Shown here: positions 18,244-27,497 of the stretch, one piece after another | Layout of the letters: the number at the start of each line of letters is the position of its first letter | How positions within the stretch are numbered: position 1 is the first letter of the stretch | Assembly (NCBI GenBank): GCA_014946745.1 | Contig: JADCRD010000002.1 | Location: forward strand, 558,001-622,000 | Origin: Lysobacterales bacterium | Lineage (GTDB): Bacteria; Pseudomonadota; Gammaproteobacteria; Xanthomonadales; Xanthomonadaceae | Reading direction: 5' to 3' | Length of the DNA: 64,000 nucleotides | The notes under the pieces: model-generated | What the model was told of the DNA's origin: nothing | Databases searched by the model: none | Seen by the model: only the letters and a program-made list of their open reading frames with translations | Program-made: the position numbers and the translations under genes

Positions 18244-19352
18244 GCGCAACGGCGCAGGCCGGGAGCGCGGCGGCCGGACCGATTCGCGCCTACCTCGCGG
18301 GCGTGGCCGCGGGGCGCTGGCTGAAGGACCCGGCGCAGCTTTCCGCGCTGCGCGAACTGGAGCGCATCCACGCCGACCTGCTGGATCCGCCGAAGCCCGG
18401 CCTGCTGGATCGCCTGCGCGGCCGCCGACCGCCCGCGCCGCGCGGACTCTACCTGTGGGGCGGGGTGGGCCGCGGCAAGACCTTCGTGGTCGACCTGTTC
18501 TACGAGCAGCTGCCGATCGCCGCCAAGCGCCGCGTGCACTTCCACCGCTTCATGACCGAGGTGCACGAGCGCCTGCGCGCCCTGCCCGGGCGCGAGGACC
18601 CACTCGCCGAGGTCGCGGCGGACCTCGCCGAGCAGATCCGCCTGCTTTGCCTCGACGAGTTCTTTGTTGTCGACATCGGCGACGCGATGATCCTCGGCCG
18701 CCTGTTGCAGCACCTGATCGCGCGCGGCGTGTGCCTTGTCACCACCTCCAACACGCTGCCGGACAATCTCTACCGCGACGGCCTGCAGCGCGAGCGCTTC
18801 CTGCCGGCGATCGCGCTGCTGAATGCGCACTGCGTGGTCCACGAGATCGCCAGCGCCACCGACTACCGCCTGCGCAATCTGCGCCAGGGCCGCACCTGGC
18901 TGGTGCCCGACGACGCCAGCGCCGAAGCCGAGTTGGCCGCACTGTTCGAACGCCTGACGATCGAGGCCGAGCACGGCGGCGCGCGCTGCGAGATCAACGG
19001 CCGCGTGATTCCTTGCCGGCGCCAGGCCGAGGGCGTGGTCTGGTTCGACTTCGAAGCACTCTGCGAAGGCCCGCGGGCGGTGGCCGACTACATCGAGCTG
19101 GCGCGCGACTTCCACACCGTGCTGCTGTCCGGCCTGCCGCAGCTGGACTCGACGCGCGACAACGCTGCGCGCCGCTTCGTGCACCTGGTCGACGAGTTCT
19201 ACGACCGCGCGGTCAACCTGGTGGTGGCAGCCGCCGTGCCGATCACCGAGGTCTACGTCGGCGAGCGCCTGCGCCATGAGTACGAGCGCACCTGCAGTCG
19301 CCTGATCGAGATGCAGAGCGAGGCGTATCTCGGCCGCGAGCACCGTCCGTGA
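18240..19352 (+). CDS. zapE: Cell division protein ZapE, AFG1-like ATPase
   Basis: The 370-aa length and motifs fit ZapE: Walker A GGVGRGKT at about 74-81, FHRFMTEVHERL, Walker B LLCLDEFFVVDIGDAMIL near 136, LVTTSNTLPDNLYRDGLQR, and FVHLVDEFYDRAVNL near the C-terminus. ZapE binds FtsZ and destabilises polymers in an ATP-dependent way during division. The GTG start overlaps the preceding stop codon by 4 bp, and its own stop overlaps the next start in the same manner. Confidence 0.95.
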   Translation: MSATAQAGSAAAGPIRAYLAGVAAGRWLKDPAQLSALRELERIHADLLDPPKPGLLDRLRGRRPPAPRGLYLWGGVGRGKTFVVDLFYEQLPIAAKRRVHFHRFMTEVHERLRALPGREDPLAEVAADLAEQIRLLCLDEFFVVDIGDAMILGRLLQHLIARGVCLVTTSNTLPDNLYRDGLQRERFLPAIALLNAHCVVHEIASATDYRLRNLRQGRTWLVPDDASAEAELAALFERLTIEAEHGGARCEINGRVIPCRRQAEGVVWFDFEALCEGPRAVADYIELARDFHTVLLSGLPQLDSTRDNAARRFVHLVDEFYDRAVNLVVAAAVPITEVYVGERLRHEYERTCSRLIEMQSEAYLGREHRP

Positions 19353-20728
19353 GCCGCGCCGCGCGCGAGGCCCTGCTGCCTTGGCTGCTGGCGCTTTCGG
19401 GCTGCGCGTTCGCCTTCTGGACTTTCGCACCGGGTTGGCTCAGCTGGGATTCGGCCTACCAGTGGCAGCAGGCACGCACCGGCGCGTTCGATGCCCTGCA
19501 TCCACCGCTGCAGACCCTGCTGTGGGCCTGGATCGAGCCCTGGTGGAGTGGCCCCGCCTCGCAGCTGCTGCTGCAGCAGGCGATGCTGTGGACGGCGCTT
19601 GGCGGCATCGCCGCAGGGCTCAACGCGCACTATGGCCTGCGCGCGGCGGTGGTGGCCGTGCTCGGCCTGTGGCCGCCGCTGCTGCTGGTCTCGGCGCACA
19701 TCTGGAAGGACGTCCCCATGCTCGGCGCCTTCGCGCTGGCGGTATGGATGCTGCGCCTGGAGCTGCGCCATCCGGGCTGGCGCTTCCGTCTGCTCGCGGT
19801 GCTGATGCTGGGGATCGCCTGCGCCTGCCGGCACAACGCCATCACCGGCGCCGCGCCGTTGCTGCTGTGGATCGTCTGGCGCAGCTTCAGCGAGCTGCCC
19901 GCGCTGCAGGCGCTGCGCACGCGCCCCCTGCTGCGCGCGGTCGCAGCGCTGCCGCCGGCGATCGTGCTGGCGCTGGGTCTGCAGGCCCTCGCCCAGCTGC
20001 CCAGCCACGCCGAGGGCGTGAAGCGCACCCAAGCGGTGTGGTCGGTAGTGGCGCTCTGGGACATGTCGGCGGTGTCGCTGGCCGAGGGGCGAATGGTGTT
20101 TCCGCCGGATTTCGTCCAGCCCGACGGCACGGTCGAGGATCTGCGTCCGCACTTCAGCGATTGGACCAACACCACCGTGCTGATGAGCGGCAAGCTGGTG
20201 TCGACGCTCGCCCGCGAGTACAGCCCCGAACAGATCGCCGAGCTGCGCCACGCCTGGATGCGACTGCCGCTCGATCATCCAGGCCCCTACTTCGCGCATC
20301 GGCTGCGCCTGGCCGAGCTGCTGTTCGGCTTGGACCCCGCCGCCCTGCCCGATCACCAGGTGCTGATGCCGGGCTTCGTCGCGCTCGGCGACAACCCGCC
20401 GATCGAACAGGCACCGAACACGATTCGCGAGGCCGCGCTGGCCTTCGGCCGCGCGCAGACCGACGGCCCGCTGTTCTGGGGCTGGCTCTACCTGCTGCTG
20501 GCGCTGGGCGCGGGGCTGGCCGCGGTGCCGGGCTTTCTGCGCGATCGCCCGCACGCGGCGCTGGCCGGCGCGGTCGCAGCCTCGGCGCTGACCTATGCGC
20601 TGCCGCTGGCCTTCGTCTCTGGCAGCGCGGAGTTCCGCTACCTCAACTGGCCGATCTTCGCCACGCTGCTGGCCCCCCTGCTGCTGGCCTTCGGCGGTCC
20701 GCCTGCCGCCGGCTCGACCGCGCGATGA
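19349..20728 (+). CDS. GT-C-like polytopic membrane protein of unknown function
   Basis: The 459-aa protein has about ten hydrophobic helices. After helix 1 comes SWDSAYQW...ARTGAFDALHPPLQTLLW, a periplasmic loop with acidic residues followed by H-P-P-L, as in GT-C glycosyltransferases and related DUF6020-like proteins. Later segments include HIWKDVPMLG and CRHNAITG. This suggests a lipid-linked sugar transferase or a related enzyme in the inner membrane, but donor and acceptor cannot be named. It starts with GTG overlapping the zapE stop, so it belongs to the same operon. Confidence 0.75.
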   Translation: MSRAAREALLPWLLALSGCAFAFWTFAPGWLSWDSAYQWQQARTGAFDALHPPLQTLLWAWIEPWWSGPASQLLLQQAMLWTALGGIAAGLNAHYGLRAAVVAVLGLWPPLLLVSAHIWKDVPMLGAFALAVWMLRLELRHPGWRFRLLAVLMLGIACACRHNAITGAAPLLLWIVWRSFSELPALQALRTRPLLRAVAALPPAIVLALGLQALAQLPSHAEGVKRTQAVWSVVALWDMSAVSLAEGRMVFPPDFVQPDGTVEDLRPHFSDWTNTTVLMSGKLVSTLAREYSPEQIAELRHAWMRLPLDHPGPYFAHRLRLAELLFGLDPAALPDHQVLMPGFVALGDNPPIEQAPNTIREAALAFGRAQTDGPLFWGWLYLLLALGAGLAAVPGFLRDRPHAALAGAVAASALTYALPLAFVSGSAEFRYLNWPIFATLLAPLLLAFGGPPAAGSTAR

Positions 20729-21058
20729 CCTTGCGGCCGCGGCCGCCCCCGACCCGGCCGCGCCCCTAGGCGGCCGGGGCAAGGTAAAAGCCGCTGCAGC
20801 GATACGCAGCGCACTCGCGAAGGGTTTGGCGAAGATCTCGCGGCTGGGACAGGCCAACGCGAGGCAGCAGCCGACCGCCTGCACCCAGGGGCGATGGATC
20901 TCCCGCCGTGATCCGGCGTCCGCAGCGACGCCGCAGCGCAGGACCACCGGCCTTGACGAGGCCACTCCACTTTGGTCGAAGACTGACTGTGATCCATCGC
21001 AAGCGCTCTCGTCGCCCGCGCCCGCACACTGGCGGAAGCTTCCTTCGTACGGTGCGCG
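20729..21058. other. Intergenic stretch without a gene
   Basis: These 330 bp lie between the GT-C-like gene and the broken regulator. The open frames on either strand look like compositional artefacts of high GC. I see no clear promoter, RNA gene or repeat. Confidence 0.6.
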
Positions 21059-21721
21059 ATGACCTGCGCCTCCTGCCCGCCCGGATCGCCCGTGCGAATT
21101 CTGCTTGCCGTGTAGCGGACGCTGCTACGCCTGGGCCTGCAGGCCTGGCTGCGCGACCGCTATCCCGAAGGCCGCGTGGACACCATCGCCGAGGCTGCAG
21201 CGCTACCGGCGGCACTCCAGCGGGCGCGGCCTGAGCTGCTGCTGATCGAAGCCGGGCTGTTTGCGCAGGAAGCGATCCCTGAAGCGCTGTTGCCGCGGGT
21301 GCTGGTGTTCGGTGCATGGCCCGCGGGCGCAAGGCAGCCTGCAGGGCTGGACGCCTGCGCCTGCCTCGGCGACGAGATCGGGGAATCCGCACTGCGGCTC
21401 GCCTTCGATTGCGCGCTGGGCTGCCCACGTCAGCATGCCTCGCGCTGCGCGGTGGACGCCTGTGAACTTCGCCGGAGCCTGCTGCCCGCAACCGGCCTGG
21501 GCCTCAGCGGCCGCGAACTGGAGGTGTTCAGGCGCCTTGGCACAGGCGCGCCCCCCCGCGAGATCGCCGCTGCGCTGGGGCTGTCGGTCAAGACCGTCGA
21601 GCACTATCGCGCGCGAATCAAGCAGAAGCTCGGCCTGCGGGACTCACGTGAGCTGCTGGAATTCGCCGTGCTGTGGCTGCGCGGCCTGGCCACCCGACCT
21701 TCGCCGCTGCGCGCCTGCTGA
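21059..21721 (+). pseudogene. LuxR/NarL-family response regulator interrupted by an amber codon
   Basis: From ATG 21059 the frame reads MTCASCPPGSPVRILLAV, then TAG at 21113-21115, then RTLLRLGLQAWLRDRYP and on to a complete C-terminal LuxR-type helix-turn-helix (LSGRELEVFRRL, PREIAAALGLSVKTVEHY, RIKQKLGL). The stop falls where the acidic-pocket Asp-Asp of a receiver (LLADDHTLLR) belongs. The usual phospho-acceptor Asp is also changed (LLLIEAG). The intact part could be read from an internal start such as the GTG near 21173 as an HTH-only protein of about 180 aa. A sequencing error at one base would only partly explain it, because several receiver residues are lost. Confidence 0.75.
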
Positions 21722-21938
21722 AGCTGTGCCGGCCCACGGCGGGCGGGCGTGTGCGTCGCCCAGGGCAGCCGCGTCAACGCTCCACCCGTGTGGGCAGGCG
21801 TCAGGCCTCCGAGGCCGGGGTACGGCATCCGTGCGCTCCGCGTCGAGTCGTCCTGGTACCCCGCACGGCGTCCTCTGCACCTCACGGCCATCGGCGGCCC
21901 CGCTATGCTGGCGCGCCCTGTGCTTCGCGAAGGCTCCC

Positions 21939-23036
21939 ATGCGCCCTGGTCCGCTCTCGCTGCTCGTCCTGCTTGCTGCGCTGCCGACGCTTTCGGCAGC
22001 GGCCGAACCGCGCATCGAAACCCTTGCCGAAGGCCTTGCGCTGCCCTCGTCGGTCGCCGAACTGCCCGATGGACGCCTGCTCATCACCGAGCGTGAGGGA
22101 CGGCTGCGGCTGTGGACGACCGCGGGCCTGTCAGCCCCGCTGTCGGGTGTGCCCGAGGTGCGCTTCGCCGGCCAGGGCGGGCTGCTGGAGGTGCTGCCCG
22201 ACCGCGACTTCGCGGCCAATCGCACGCTGTACTTGAGCTATGCCGCGGGCAGTCGCGGGGCCAACGGCACGCGCCTCGCGCGCGCAACCTTGGGCGATGC
22301 CGGCTTGAGTCAGCTTCGCGAGATCTTTGTCGCCCAACCCGACAAGCCGACCGATGCGCACTTCGGCGGGCGCATGGCCCAGCTCGGTGATGGCAGCCTG
22401 CTGCTGACCCTTGGCGACGGCTTCAGCCTGCGCGAAGCCGCGCAGGACCTGCGCAGCCACCTCGGCAAGATCGTGCGCGTGAACCCCGACGGCAGTGTGC
22501 CGGCCGACAATCCTTTCGTCGGCCGCGACGACGCCCTGCCCGAGATCTACAGCCTAGGCCATCGCAACGTGCAGGGCATCGCCTTCGATCCCGCACGCGG
22601 GACCCTCTGGTCGCACGAACACGGCCCGCGCGGCGGCGATGAGCTGAACCGCATCGAGCCCGGTCAGAACTACGGCTGGCCGATCGCCACCGCTGGCCTC
22701 GACTACAGCGGCGCGCAGATCAGCCCCTTCGTCGACTACCCCGGCATGCGCGCGCCCGTGCACGGCTGGACGCCCTCGATCGCCCCTTCCGCGCTCGCGA
22801 TCTACCGCGGAGCCGCCTTTGCGCAGTGGCAGAACGACCTTCTGGTCACCGCCCTCGCTGGCCGCGCGCTGCATCGCCTGCGGCTCGATGCGAATGGTCG
22901 CGTGCAGGAAGAGCAGGTGCTGCTGCGCGACCTCGGCGAACGCCTGCGCGACGTGCGCGTCGACGCCCAGGGCCGCGTACTGCTGCTGACCGACGGCGCC
23001 AAGGCGCGACTGCTGCGGCTGTCACCGGCTGACTGA
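21939..23036 (+). CDS. PQQ-dependent sugar dehydrogenase (Asd/YliI type)
   Basis: The 365-aa product has a signal peptide (MRPGPLSLLVLLAALPTLSAAA) and a six-bladed beta-propeller typical of soluble glucose/sorbosone dehydrogenases: LPSSVAELPDGRLLITERE, GQGGLLEVLPDRDF, HFGGRMAQLGDGSLLLTLGDG, SLGHRNVQGIAFDP, HEHGPRGGDELNRI and NYGWPIAT. These enzymes oxidise aldose sugars in the periplasm with pyrroloquinoline quinone and calcium. The propeller motifs around H-F-G-G-R and G-H-R-N are intact. No PQQ synthesis genes are present in the window. AAGG precedes the ATG at 21939. Confidence 0.88.
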   Translation: MRPGPLSLLVLLAALPTLSAAAEPRIETLAEGLALPSSVAELPDGRLLITEREGRLRLWTTAGLSAPLSGVPEVRFAGQGGLLEVLPDRDFAANRTLYLSYAAGSRGANGTRLARATLGDAGLSQLREIFVAQPDKPTDAHFGGRMAQLGDGSLLLTLGDGFSLREAAQDLRSHLGKIVRVNPDGSVPADNPFVGRDDALPEIYSLGHRNVQGIAFDPARGTLWSHEHGPRGGDELNRIEPGQNYGWPIATAGLDYSGAQISPFVDYPGMRAPVHGWTPSIAPSALAIYRGAAFAQWQNDLLVTALAGRALHRLRLDANGRVQEEQVLLRDLGERLRDVRVDAQGRVLLLTDGAKARLLRLSPAD

Positions 23037-23043
23037 GGAAGGC

Positions 23044-23072
23044 CTGATCAACTCCATCCTGAGGTTGATCAG
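23044..23072. terminator. Perfect 9-bp inverted repeat after the PQQ dehydrogenase gene
   Basis: CTGATCAAC and GTTGATCAG pair exactly around an 11-base loop, 7 bp after the stop. There is no T-run, so termination is only a suggestion; it could also be the remnant of an insertion-sequence end. The next 250 bp to the following gene hold nothing else I can name. Confidence 0.35.
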
Positions 23073-23322
23073 AAGGCGCGAGTCGCGCACCTGTCCGGAC
23101 TCGTTCCGCGGCGACGCGGCGACGCCCTTGCTTCGCTCGGTCGCACGGGATCAAACACTGATATGCCTGTTCCGCGCGCGCCGTCGCTGACGCGCGGGCA
23201 GCTCCGAGCGGCCAGGGCGTCTCGAATCGCCTGCCGGCGCTGGCCTGCATCGACGGCGGCGGAGACGGTCACGTCGGGGGCACGCTCGCGTCGGGCGGGT
23301 CCCTCCACCGGGAGTGAAGTCC

Positions 23323-24612
23323 ATGTCGCAGACCCTCCAGCCCTGGCTGCCGGACACCTCATCGCAGCTGTCCGACCTTGCGGCGCTGGCGCGTCGTTTG
23401 GGCGGTCTGCCCGAACTCACCGCGCGCGACGCGTCCGAGGCGCGCTTCGGGCCGCTGATGCGGGCTCTGCCGGAAGACAGCCCGCAGGCGCCTGCCCTGG
23501 TGGCCTGGGCCGTGGATGTCAACGACCGCAACGACTGGCGCCCGCCGCAGCCGCGGGGCGCAGCGGTGGCTTTGGCCCGCTTGTGGACCTCGCGAGCACG
23601 CTGGCAGCGCCCGTTCGCCGCGCTGGCGCTCGTGCTTGCGCTGGGCCTGGTGTCGATCCTGGGCCTGCGCAGCTTCGAGGCCTTTCGCACCGAGCGCGCC
23701 GCCCAGGCCGAAACGCGACAGCTGCAGACGCTGGGGCGCGAACTGCAGGACCTGCGCGACTTCGCAGCGGAGTTCGCCACACCGCACCCGCGTGTGCAGG
23801 CGCCGATGCAGGAGTCCGCGCGGGAGTTCGCCGAGGCGCTGCAGCGCACCGATCAGGCGCTGCGATCCGGTGCGTCCTCTGCGCACGTGACCGACGCGCT
23901 CGCAGGGGCAAAGTCCGCGAGGCGTCGGCTCGGCGCCTGGCACAGCGCCAGCGCCGCGTTGACTGGCATGGATGCATTCGACTGGCCCGAGCAGTTCGCC
24001 GCGACGCGTGCGGTGTTCGATGCACGCATCGATGCCGCGTTGGCGAACAACGATGTCGAAGGGGTCCGCACAGCGGCGGACGCCACGCGCGCGTTCGCCG
24101 CCTGGCTGCCGCAGCTGGCGGAGCGCCCGGAGCCCGCGGAAGCGGATGCCGAAGCGCGTTCGGCGCTGAGCGCGGCGCGGCAACGCACCGATTCGGCGGT
24201 CGCCGCGGGCGCGCTCGCGGAAGCGCGCGAAGCGCTGGCGCAGGAGCGCGCACTGGCGGAATTCATCGCGCGCAGCCTCGATCTGCGGATCATCGACCGC
24301 GCCGGCGCGCAGTCCGGTGTGTGGCGCTATACCGAGGGCGCACGCGATGCACGTGACTACTACCTGCTGGTGGAGGCGTTCGACGCCGGCGGCGCCGTGG
24401 TCAGCGTTCCCATCCAAAGCGAAGAAACCCAGCGCACGCGCCAGGTCGAGCGCTTCGGCGTGCGCGTGCCGGAAACGATCTATGAGCGCTACCGCAGCGA
24501 GAAGATCGCGCGCGGCCGCATCGACCAGCGCAGCGTCGGCAGCAAGCCTGCGGGCGCGCTGAGCCTGCAGTTCGACCTGCCGTCCGCGGGCGGCTACATC
24601 ACGGAGTGGTGA
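23323..24612 (+). CDS. Single-pass membrane protein of unknown function
   Basis: The 429-aa product starts at ATG 23323 with GGGAG nine bases upstream. Residues about 1-85 are probably cytoplasmic and are followed by one hydrophobic helix (FAALALVLALGLVSILGLR). The long remainder is helical, rich in Ala, Arg and Glu, and ends with a globular segment (DYYLLVEAFDAGGAVVSVPI, ETQRTRQVERFGVRVPETIY). It loosely resembles the DUF6384 group, but I am not certain. It is coupled to the coiled-coil gene one base after its stop, so the pair is probably a functional unit. It lies just outside the genomic island. Confidence 0.75.
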   Translation: MSQTLQPWLPDTSSQLSDLAALARRLGGLPELTARDASEARFGPLMRALPEDSPQAPALVAWAVDVNDRNDWRPPQPRGAAVALARLWTSRARWQRPFAALALVLALGLVSILGLRSFEAFRTERAAQAETRQLQTLGRELQDLRDFAAEFATPHPRVQAPMQESAREFAEALQRTDQALRSGASSAHVTDALAGAKSARRRLGAWHSASAALTGMDAFDWPEQFAATRAVFDARIDAALANNDVEGVRTAADATRAFAAWLPQLAERPEPAEADAEARSALSAARQRTDSAVAAGALAEAREALAQERALAEFIARSLDLRIIDRAGAQSGVWRYTEGARDARDYYLLVEAFDAGGAVVSVPIQSEETQRTRQVERFGVRVPETIYERYRSEKIARGRIDQRSVGSKPAGALSLQFDLPSAGGYITEW

Positions 24613-24613
24613 G

Positions 24614-26014
24614 ATGCGCGGACCCGACCTCGAAGCCGAGCTGGACTCAGCGCTGACTCGCGCGCGCGCGAACCTCGCGCACGCGCAGGCAGCGCTGGAC
24701 GCCACCCATCAGCAACGGAGCGCGCTGGAGCAGCGGCTGTCCGCTGCGCTGCACGCCATCGCTGAGGCGCGACTGTCCGCCGCTGCACGCAGCGAAGCGC
24801 TCGCGGCGCTGGGTGAGGTAGACGCCCAGCTGGCAACCGTGTCGCAGCGGCGTGCGCAGCGCGTGTCCGCTCTGCGTGACGAGCTGCAGAACACAACGGC
24901 CGCCTGCGCGGCGGCGGATGCGGCGCAACGCGAGGCCGAAGCCGCAGCCAAGGCCGCTCGCGACGAGGCGGAAGGCCTGCGCGCGATCGCGCTGGAAGCC
25001 TTTGCCGCGACCGAACCCGCCGTCGCCCTGCGGGCCGCGGTGACCGCTGCGGACGAGGCCCACGACCGCGCAGCAGGCGCCGAAGCCGAGGCCGAGCTGC
25101 GTCTGCGCGAATACGTCCAGCAGGTTCGCCATCCGGTGCATACCTACCTGCGCGGGCGGGGCTACGGCACCCCCGGCTATGGGGCGTTCGGGCTCGTCCG
25201 CCTGCTCGATCGTCTCGCCGCGCAGGCGTCGAGATACGCGGAGGTGTATCTGCGCGAACAGCTGCTGGTGGGCGCGTGCGACTCGCGGGCCATCGAGACC
25301 GCGCAGGCGGAGGCCCGCCTGCAGGCAGCGGAGGCGGCCTGGAGTGACGCCGCCGAACAGGCCATTGCCGAGACTCCGGCCGGCCCCGCGGACGACATCG
25401 CCGACGCGCGCGAAATCGCCTTCGCGCAGCGGCGTGCCGAGTGGGCCGAGCGCAGTGCCGAAGTCGAGGCCGTTGCAGCTTCGATCGCGGCCATCGAGGC
25501 AGGACGCGACGAGGACGCACGCGCCGCGCACGCCCAGGTGGTGACTGAACTGGTCCGGCTGGGCGCGGCTGCGCGTGCTCGCGCTGTGGCGGATACCCGC
25601 GACAGCAGCGACGACCAGGCACACGCCGAGGCCATTGCGGTGGAGGCGGAGCTGCTCAGCGTGGCGGCAGATGCGCAGCTGCGCGCCGCCGAAGCCGAAG
25701 CCCAGTCGCTGGCGATCGGTCGCATGCAGCAGCTTCGCGCCGAGGCGCTGCGCCGGGGCTGGACCGGGCAGCAGTCGCGATTCGACGGCCTCGACCTGCC
25801 CGCGCTCGTGCTGGATCTGATCTCGGCTCGCCTCACCCCGGGCGACATCATGCGCAGCCTGGAACGGAGCCACCGCGTCGTTCGCGCACAGACAGGGGCA
25901 TGGTCGGGGGTCGGCGGCCGGGGCCGCGCGGGCTCGAACGGTTTCGGCGGCGGCGCACGCCGATCGGGTGGCGGCTTCGGCGGCGGCGGCCGCAGGACCG
26001 GCGGTGGCTTCTAG
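24614..26014 (+). CDS. Coiled-coil protein with glycine-rich tail, partner of the upstream membrane protein
   Basis: The 466-aa product is dominated by Ala/Glu/Arg-rich heptads (about residues 1-140 and 225-370), indicating long coiled coils. Between them lies a distinct segment, YVQQVRHPVHTYLRGRGYGTPGYGAFGLVRLLDRLA. The C-terminus has a small helical domain (LPALVLDLISARLTPGDIMRSLE) and ends in a flexible Gly/Arg tract with repeated FGGG. I do not recognise the family. The start lies one base after the upstream stop codon. A scaffold or filament role is possible from structure alone. Confidence 0.7.
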   Translation: MRGPDLEAELDSALTRARANLAHAQAALDATHQQRSALEQRLSAALHAIAEARLSAAARSEALAALGEVDAQLATVSQRRAQRVSALRDELQNTTAACAAADAAQREAEAAAKAARDEAEGLRAIALEAFAATEPAVALRAAVTAADEAHDRAAGAEAEAELRLREYVQQVRHPVHTYLRGRGYGTPGYGAFGLVRLLDRLAAQASRYAEVYLREQLLVGACDSRAIETAQAEARLQAAEAAWSDAAEQAIAETPAGPADDIADAREIAFAQRRAEWAERSAEVEAVAASIAAIEAGRDEDARAAHAQVVTELVRLGAAARARAVADTRDSSDDQAHAEAIAVEAELLSVAADAQLRAAEAEAQSLAIGRMQQLRAEALRRGWTGQQSRFDGLDLPALVLDLISARLTPGDIMRSLERSHRVVRAQTGAWSGVGGRGRAGSNGFGGGARRSGGGFGGGGRRTGGGF

Positions 26015-26087
26015 TGAGCCCGGAAGCAGGCTGCTCGCAGCGCGACCGGCGCCAATGACCGAGCTCGATCCGGCGCAAGCCAGGCAC

Positions 26088-26113
26088 AAAAAAGCCCGCG
26101 GGATCGCGGGCTT
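26088..26113 (-). terminator. Stranded original terminator of the tRNA-Met gene
   Basis: Read on the minus strand, AAGCCCGCG-ATCC-CGCGGGCTT forms a 9-bp stem followed by six T residues. It lies immediately beyond the left 24-bp repeat of the island, in the position where the tRNA-Met terminator would have been before insertion. Confidence 0.8.
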
Positions 26114-26117
26114 GAGT

Positions 26118-26141
26118 GTGGTGGCTATGGGTGGACTCGAA
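26118..26141 (-). repeat. Left attachment repeat (attL-type), tRNA-Met 3' remnant
   Basis: These 24 bp are identical to 59951-59974, the 3' end of the tRNA-Met gene including the encoded CCA and part of the T arm. Identity stops at both sides. The copy is not part of an intact tRNA and marks the left border of the island. Confidence 0.92.
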
Positions 26142-26468
26142 TCGCTGCCTTAGGTCATTGATTTAATTGGCTTGTGGCGGGTCGGATTTGCTTGCTACCC
26201 CCACGAAATCCCCAACTTTTTTCGGCCTAAATGGGACCTGAATTGGGTGGCTACGCGCCCCTCAGATGGTCGATTCAGAGCACATGTGGGCTGCGTCCAG
26301 GGCGCCTGAAGCGCACCGCTTCCGCATGACGGCGCGCCGCATAACGCTGTCCCTGACCCAGAGTAGCGAACCGCTTCCTTGGGCGCCCGCGCACCTTCCC
26401 TGCCGAGCCGCTCGGCGGCCTCACTCCGACCAACCCCTGCTGGCGGATTCGCTGCGGCGGATAGGCAC
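26142..26468. other. Left-end island flank without a gene
   Basis: About 330 bp between the left repeat and the end of fic. Its start is noticeably AT-richer (around 26,155-26,240) than the surroundings. I see no gene. It may hold integrase arm sites, but the 10-bp iteron found at the right end is absent here. Confidence 0.55.
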
Positions 26469-27497
26469 TCACGCACCCTCCGCCTCGACCACCTCCCAAT
26501 GCCCACCCTTCCGGGGGCCGGAGTGACGGAGCCGTGCCTGGGCCTGCAGGTTCGCGGCCGCGCGCTCCACGGTGCGCACGGAGCAGCCAAGCACTGCCGC
26601 GACATCGGCCAGGCTGAGTTCGGGCTGGGCGCGCAGCAGGCGCAGCACCTGATCGGCGGTGGATGCCCGGCGCCTTGCCGGCGTGCTGCCGCCGGTTTCT
26701 ACCGACATTTCCACCGACGTTTCTACCGACATCTGTGCAGCGATTGCCTCGCGCAGGCTGTCGGCGATGGCCTGCAGCATGAACTCGATAAAGCCGCTGC
26801 AATCGCTACGGGCGTCTGCCTCCGCCAGCGCTGCGTAGTAGTCCTGCTGCCGCTGGCGCACAACGCTTTCCACCGGCAGCCAAGCCAGCATGGGCTGCCA
26901 GCGGCTCAGGATCAGGGTCTGCCACAGCCGCCCCATGCGGCCGTTGCCGTCCGGGAAGGGGTGGATGAACTCGAACTCGTAGTGAAAGGCCGTGGACGCT
27001 ACCAGCGGGTGCGCACCGCTGCGGCGCAGCCAGCCCAGCAGTTGCTTGATGAGAGCGGGCACGCGACTGGCCGGTGGTGCCATGTGCAGCAGCCGCCCGC
27101 CGCGAAAGATGCCGACATCACCCGCACGCAGCTGGCCGGGGCTGTCCACCAGCCCGCGCATCAGCAGCGCATGCGCCTCAAGCAGGTCCTCCGGCCGGTG
27201 CGGCTGCCAGCGCTCCATCGCTTCATAGGCCGCAAAGGCGTCGCGGACTTCCTGGATCTCGCGCGGCGAGCCCAGCACGGCCTTGCCTTCCAGCACCGCC
27301 GTCACCTGCTCCAGGCTCAAGGTGTTCTGCTCGATCGCCAGCGAGGCCTGCAGCGTGCGGATGCGGTTGTCGCGGCGCAGTTCCGGCGCCAGCGCGCCGC
27401 GATGCGCGGCCTTCCAAGCGCCAAGCAGCTTGGCGATATCGGCCACCAACGCGGTGATGCGATGGCGGAGCTGGAAGGGAGGTTGGTAGGTGGGCAT
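26469..27497 (-). CDS. Fic family AMP-transferase with C-terminal winged/HTH domain
   Basis: The 342-aa product contains the catalytic Fic motif HPFPDGNGRMGR at about 178-189, which binds ATP and modifies a target hydroxyl (AMPylation in studied members). An N-terminal segment SLAIEQN near residue 51 sits where class II Fic proteins carry their own inhibitory Glu helix; the Glu is present but the next residue is Gln rather than Gly/Asn. After the Fic core come short VET/SVEM repeats and a helix-turn-helix (ADVAAVLGCSVRTVERAA). A small antitoxin-like gene is divergent 146 bp away. A truncated paralogue lies at 43.6-43.8 kb. Confidence 0.9.
   Translation of the reverse strand: MPTYQPPFQLRHRITALVADIAKLLGAWKAAHRGALAPELRRDNRIRTLQASLAIEQNTLSLEQVTAVLEGKAVLGSPREIQEVRDAFAAYEAMERWQPHRPEDLLEAHALLMRGLVDSPGQLRAGDVGIFRGGRLLHMAPPASRVPALIKQLLGWLRRSGAHPLVASTAFHYEFEFIHPFPDGNGRMGRLWQTLILSRWQPMLAWLPVESVVRQRQQDYYAALAEADARSDCSGFIEFMLQAIADSLREAIAAQMSVETSVEMSVETGGSTPARRRASTADQVLRLLRAQPELSLADVAAVLGCSVRTVERAAANLQAQARLRHSGPRKGGHWEVVEAEGA

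Noticed and set aside
15529-18249. A 906-codon minus-strand frame over the nuclease and hydrolase genes
   Set aside because: It is antisense to well-supported genes, lacks domains and has shadow-frame composition.
23044-23072. Insertion-sequence terminal repeat
   Set aside because: No transposase remnant or target duplication could be seen nearby; listed as a plain inverted repeat.
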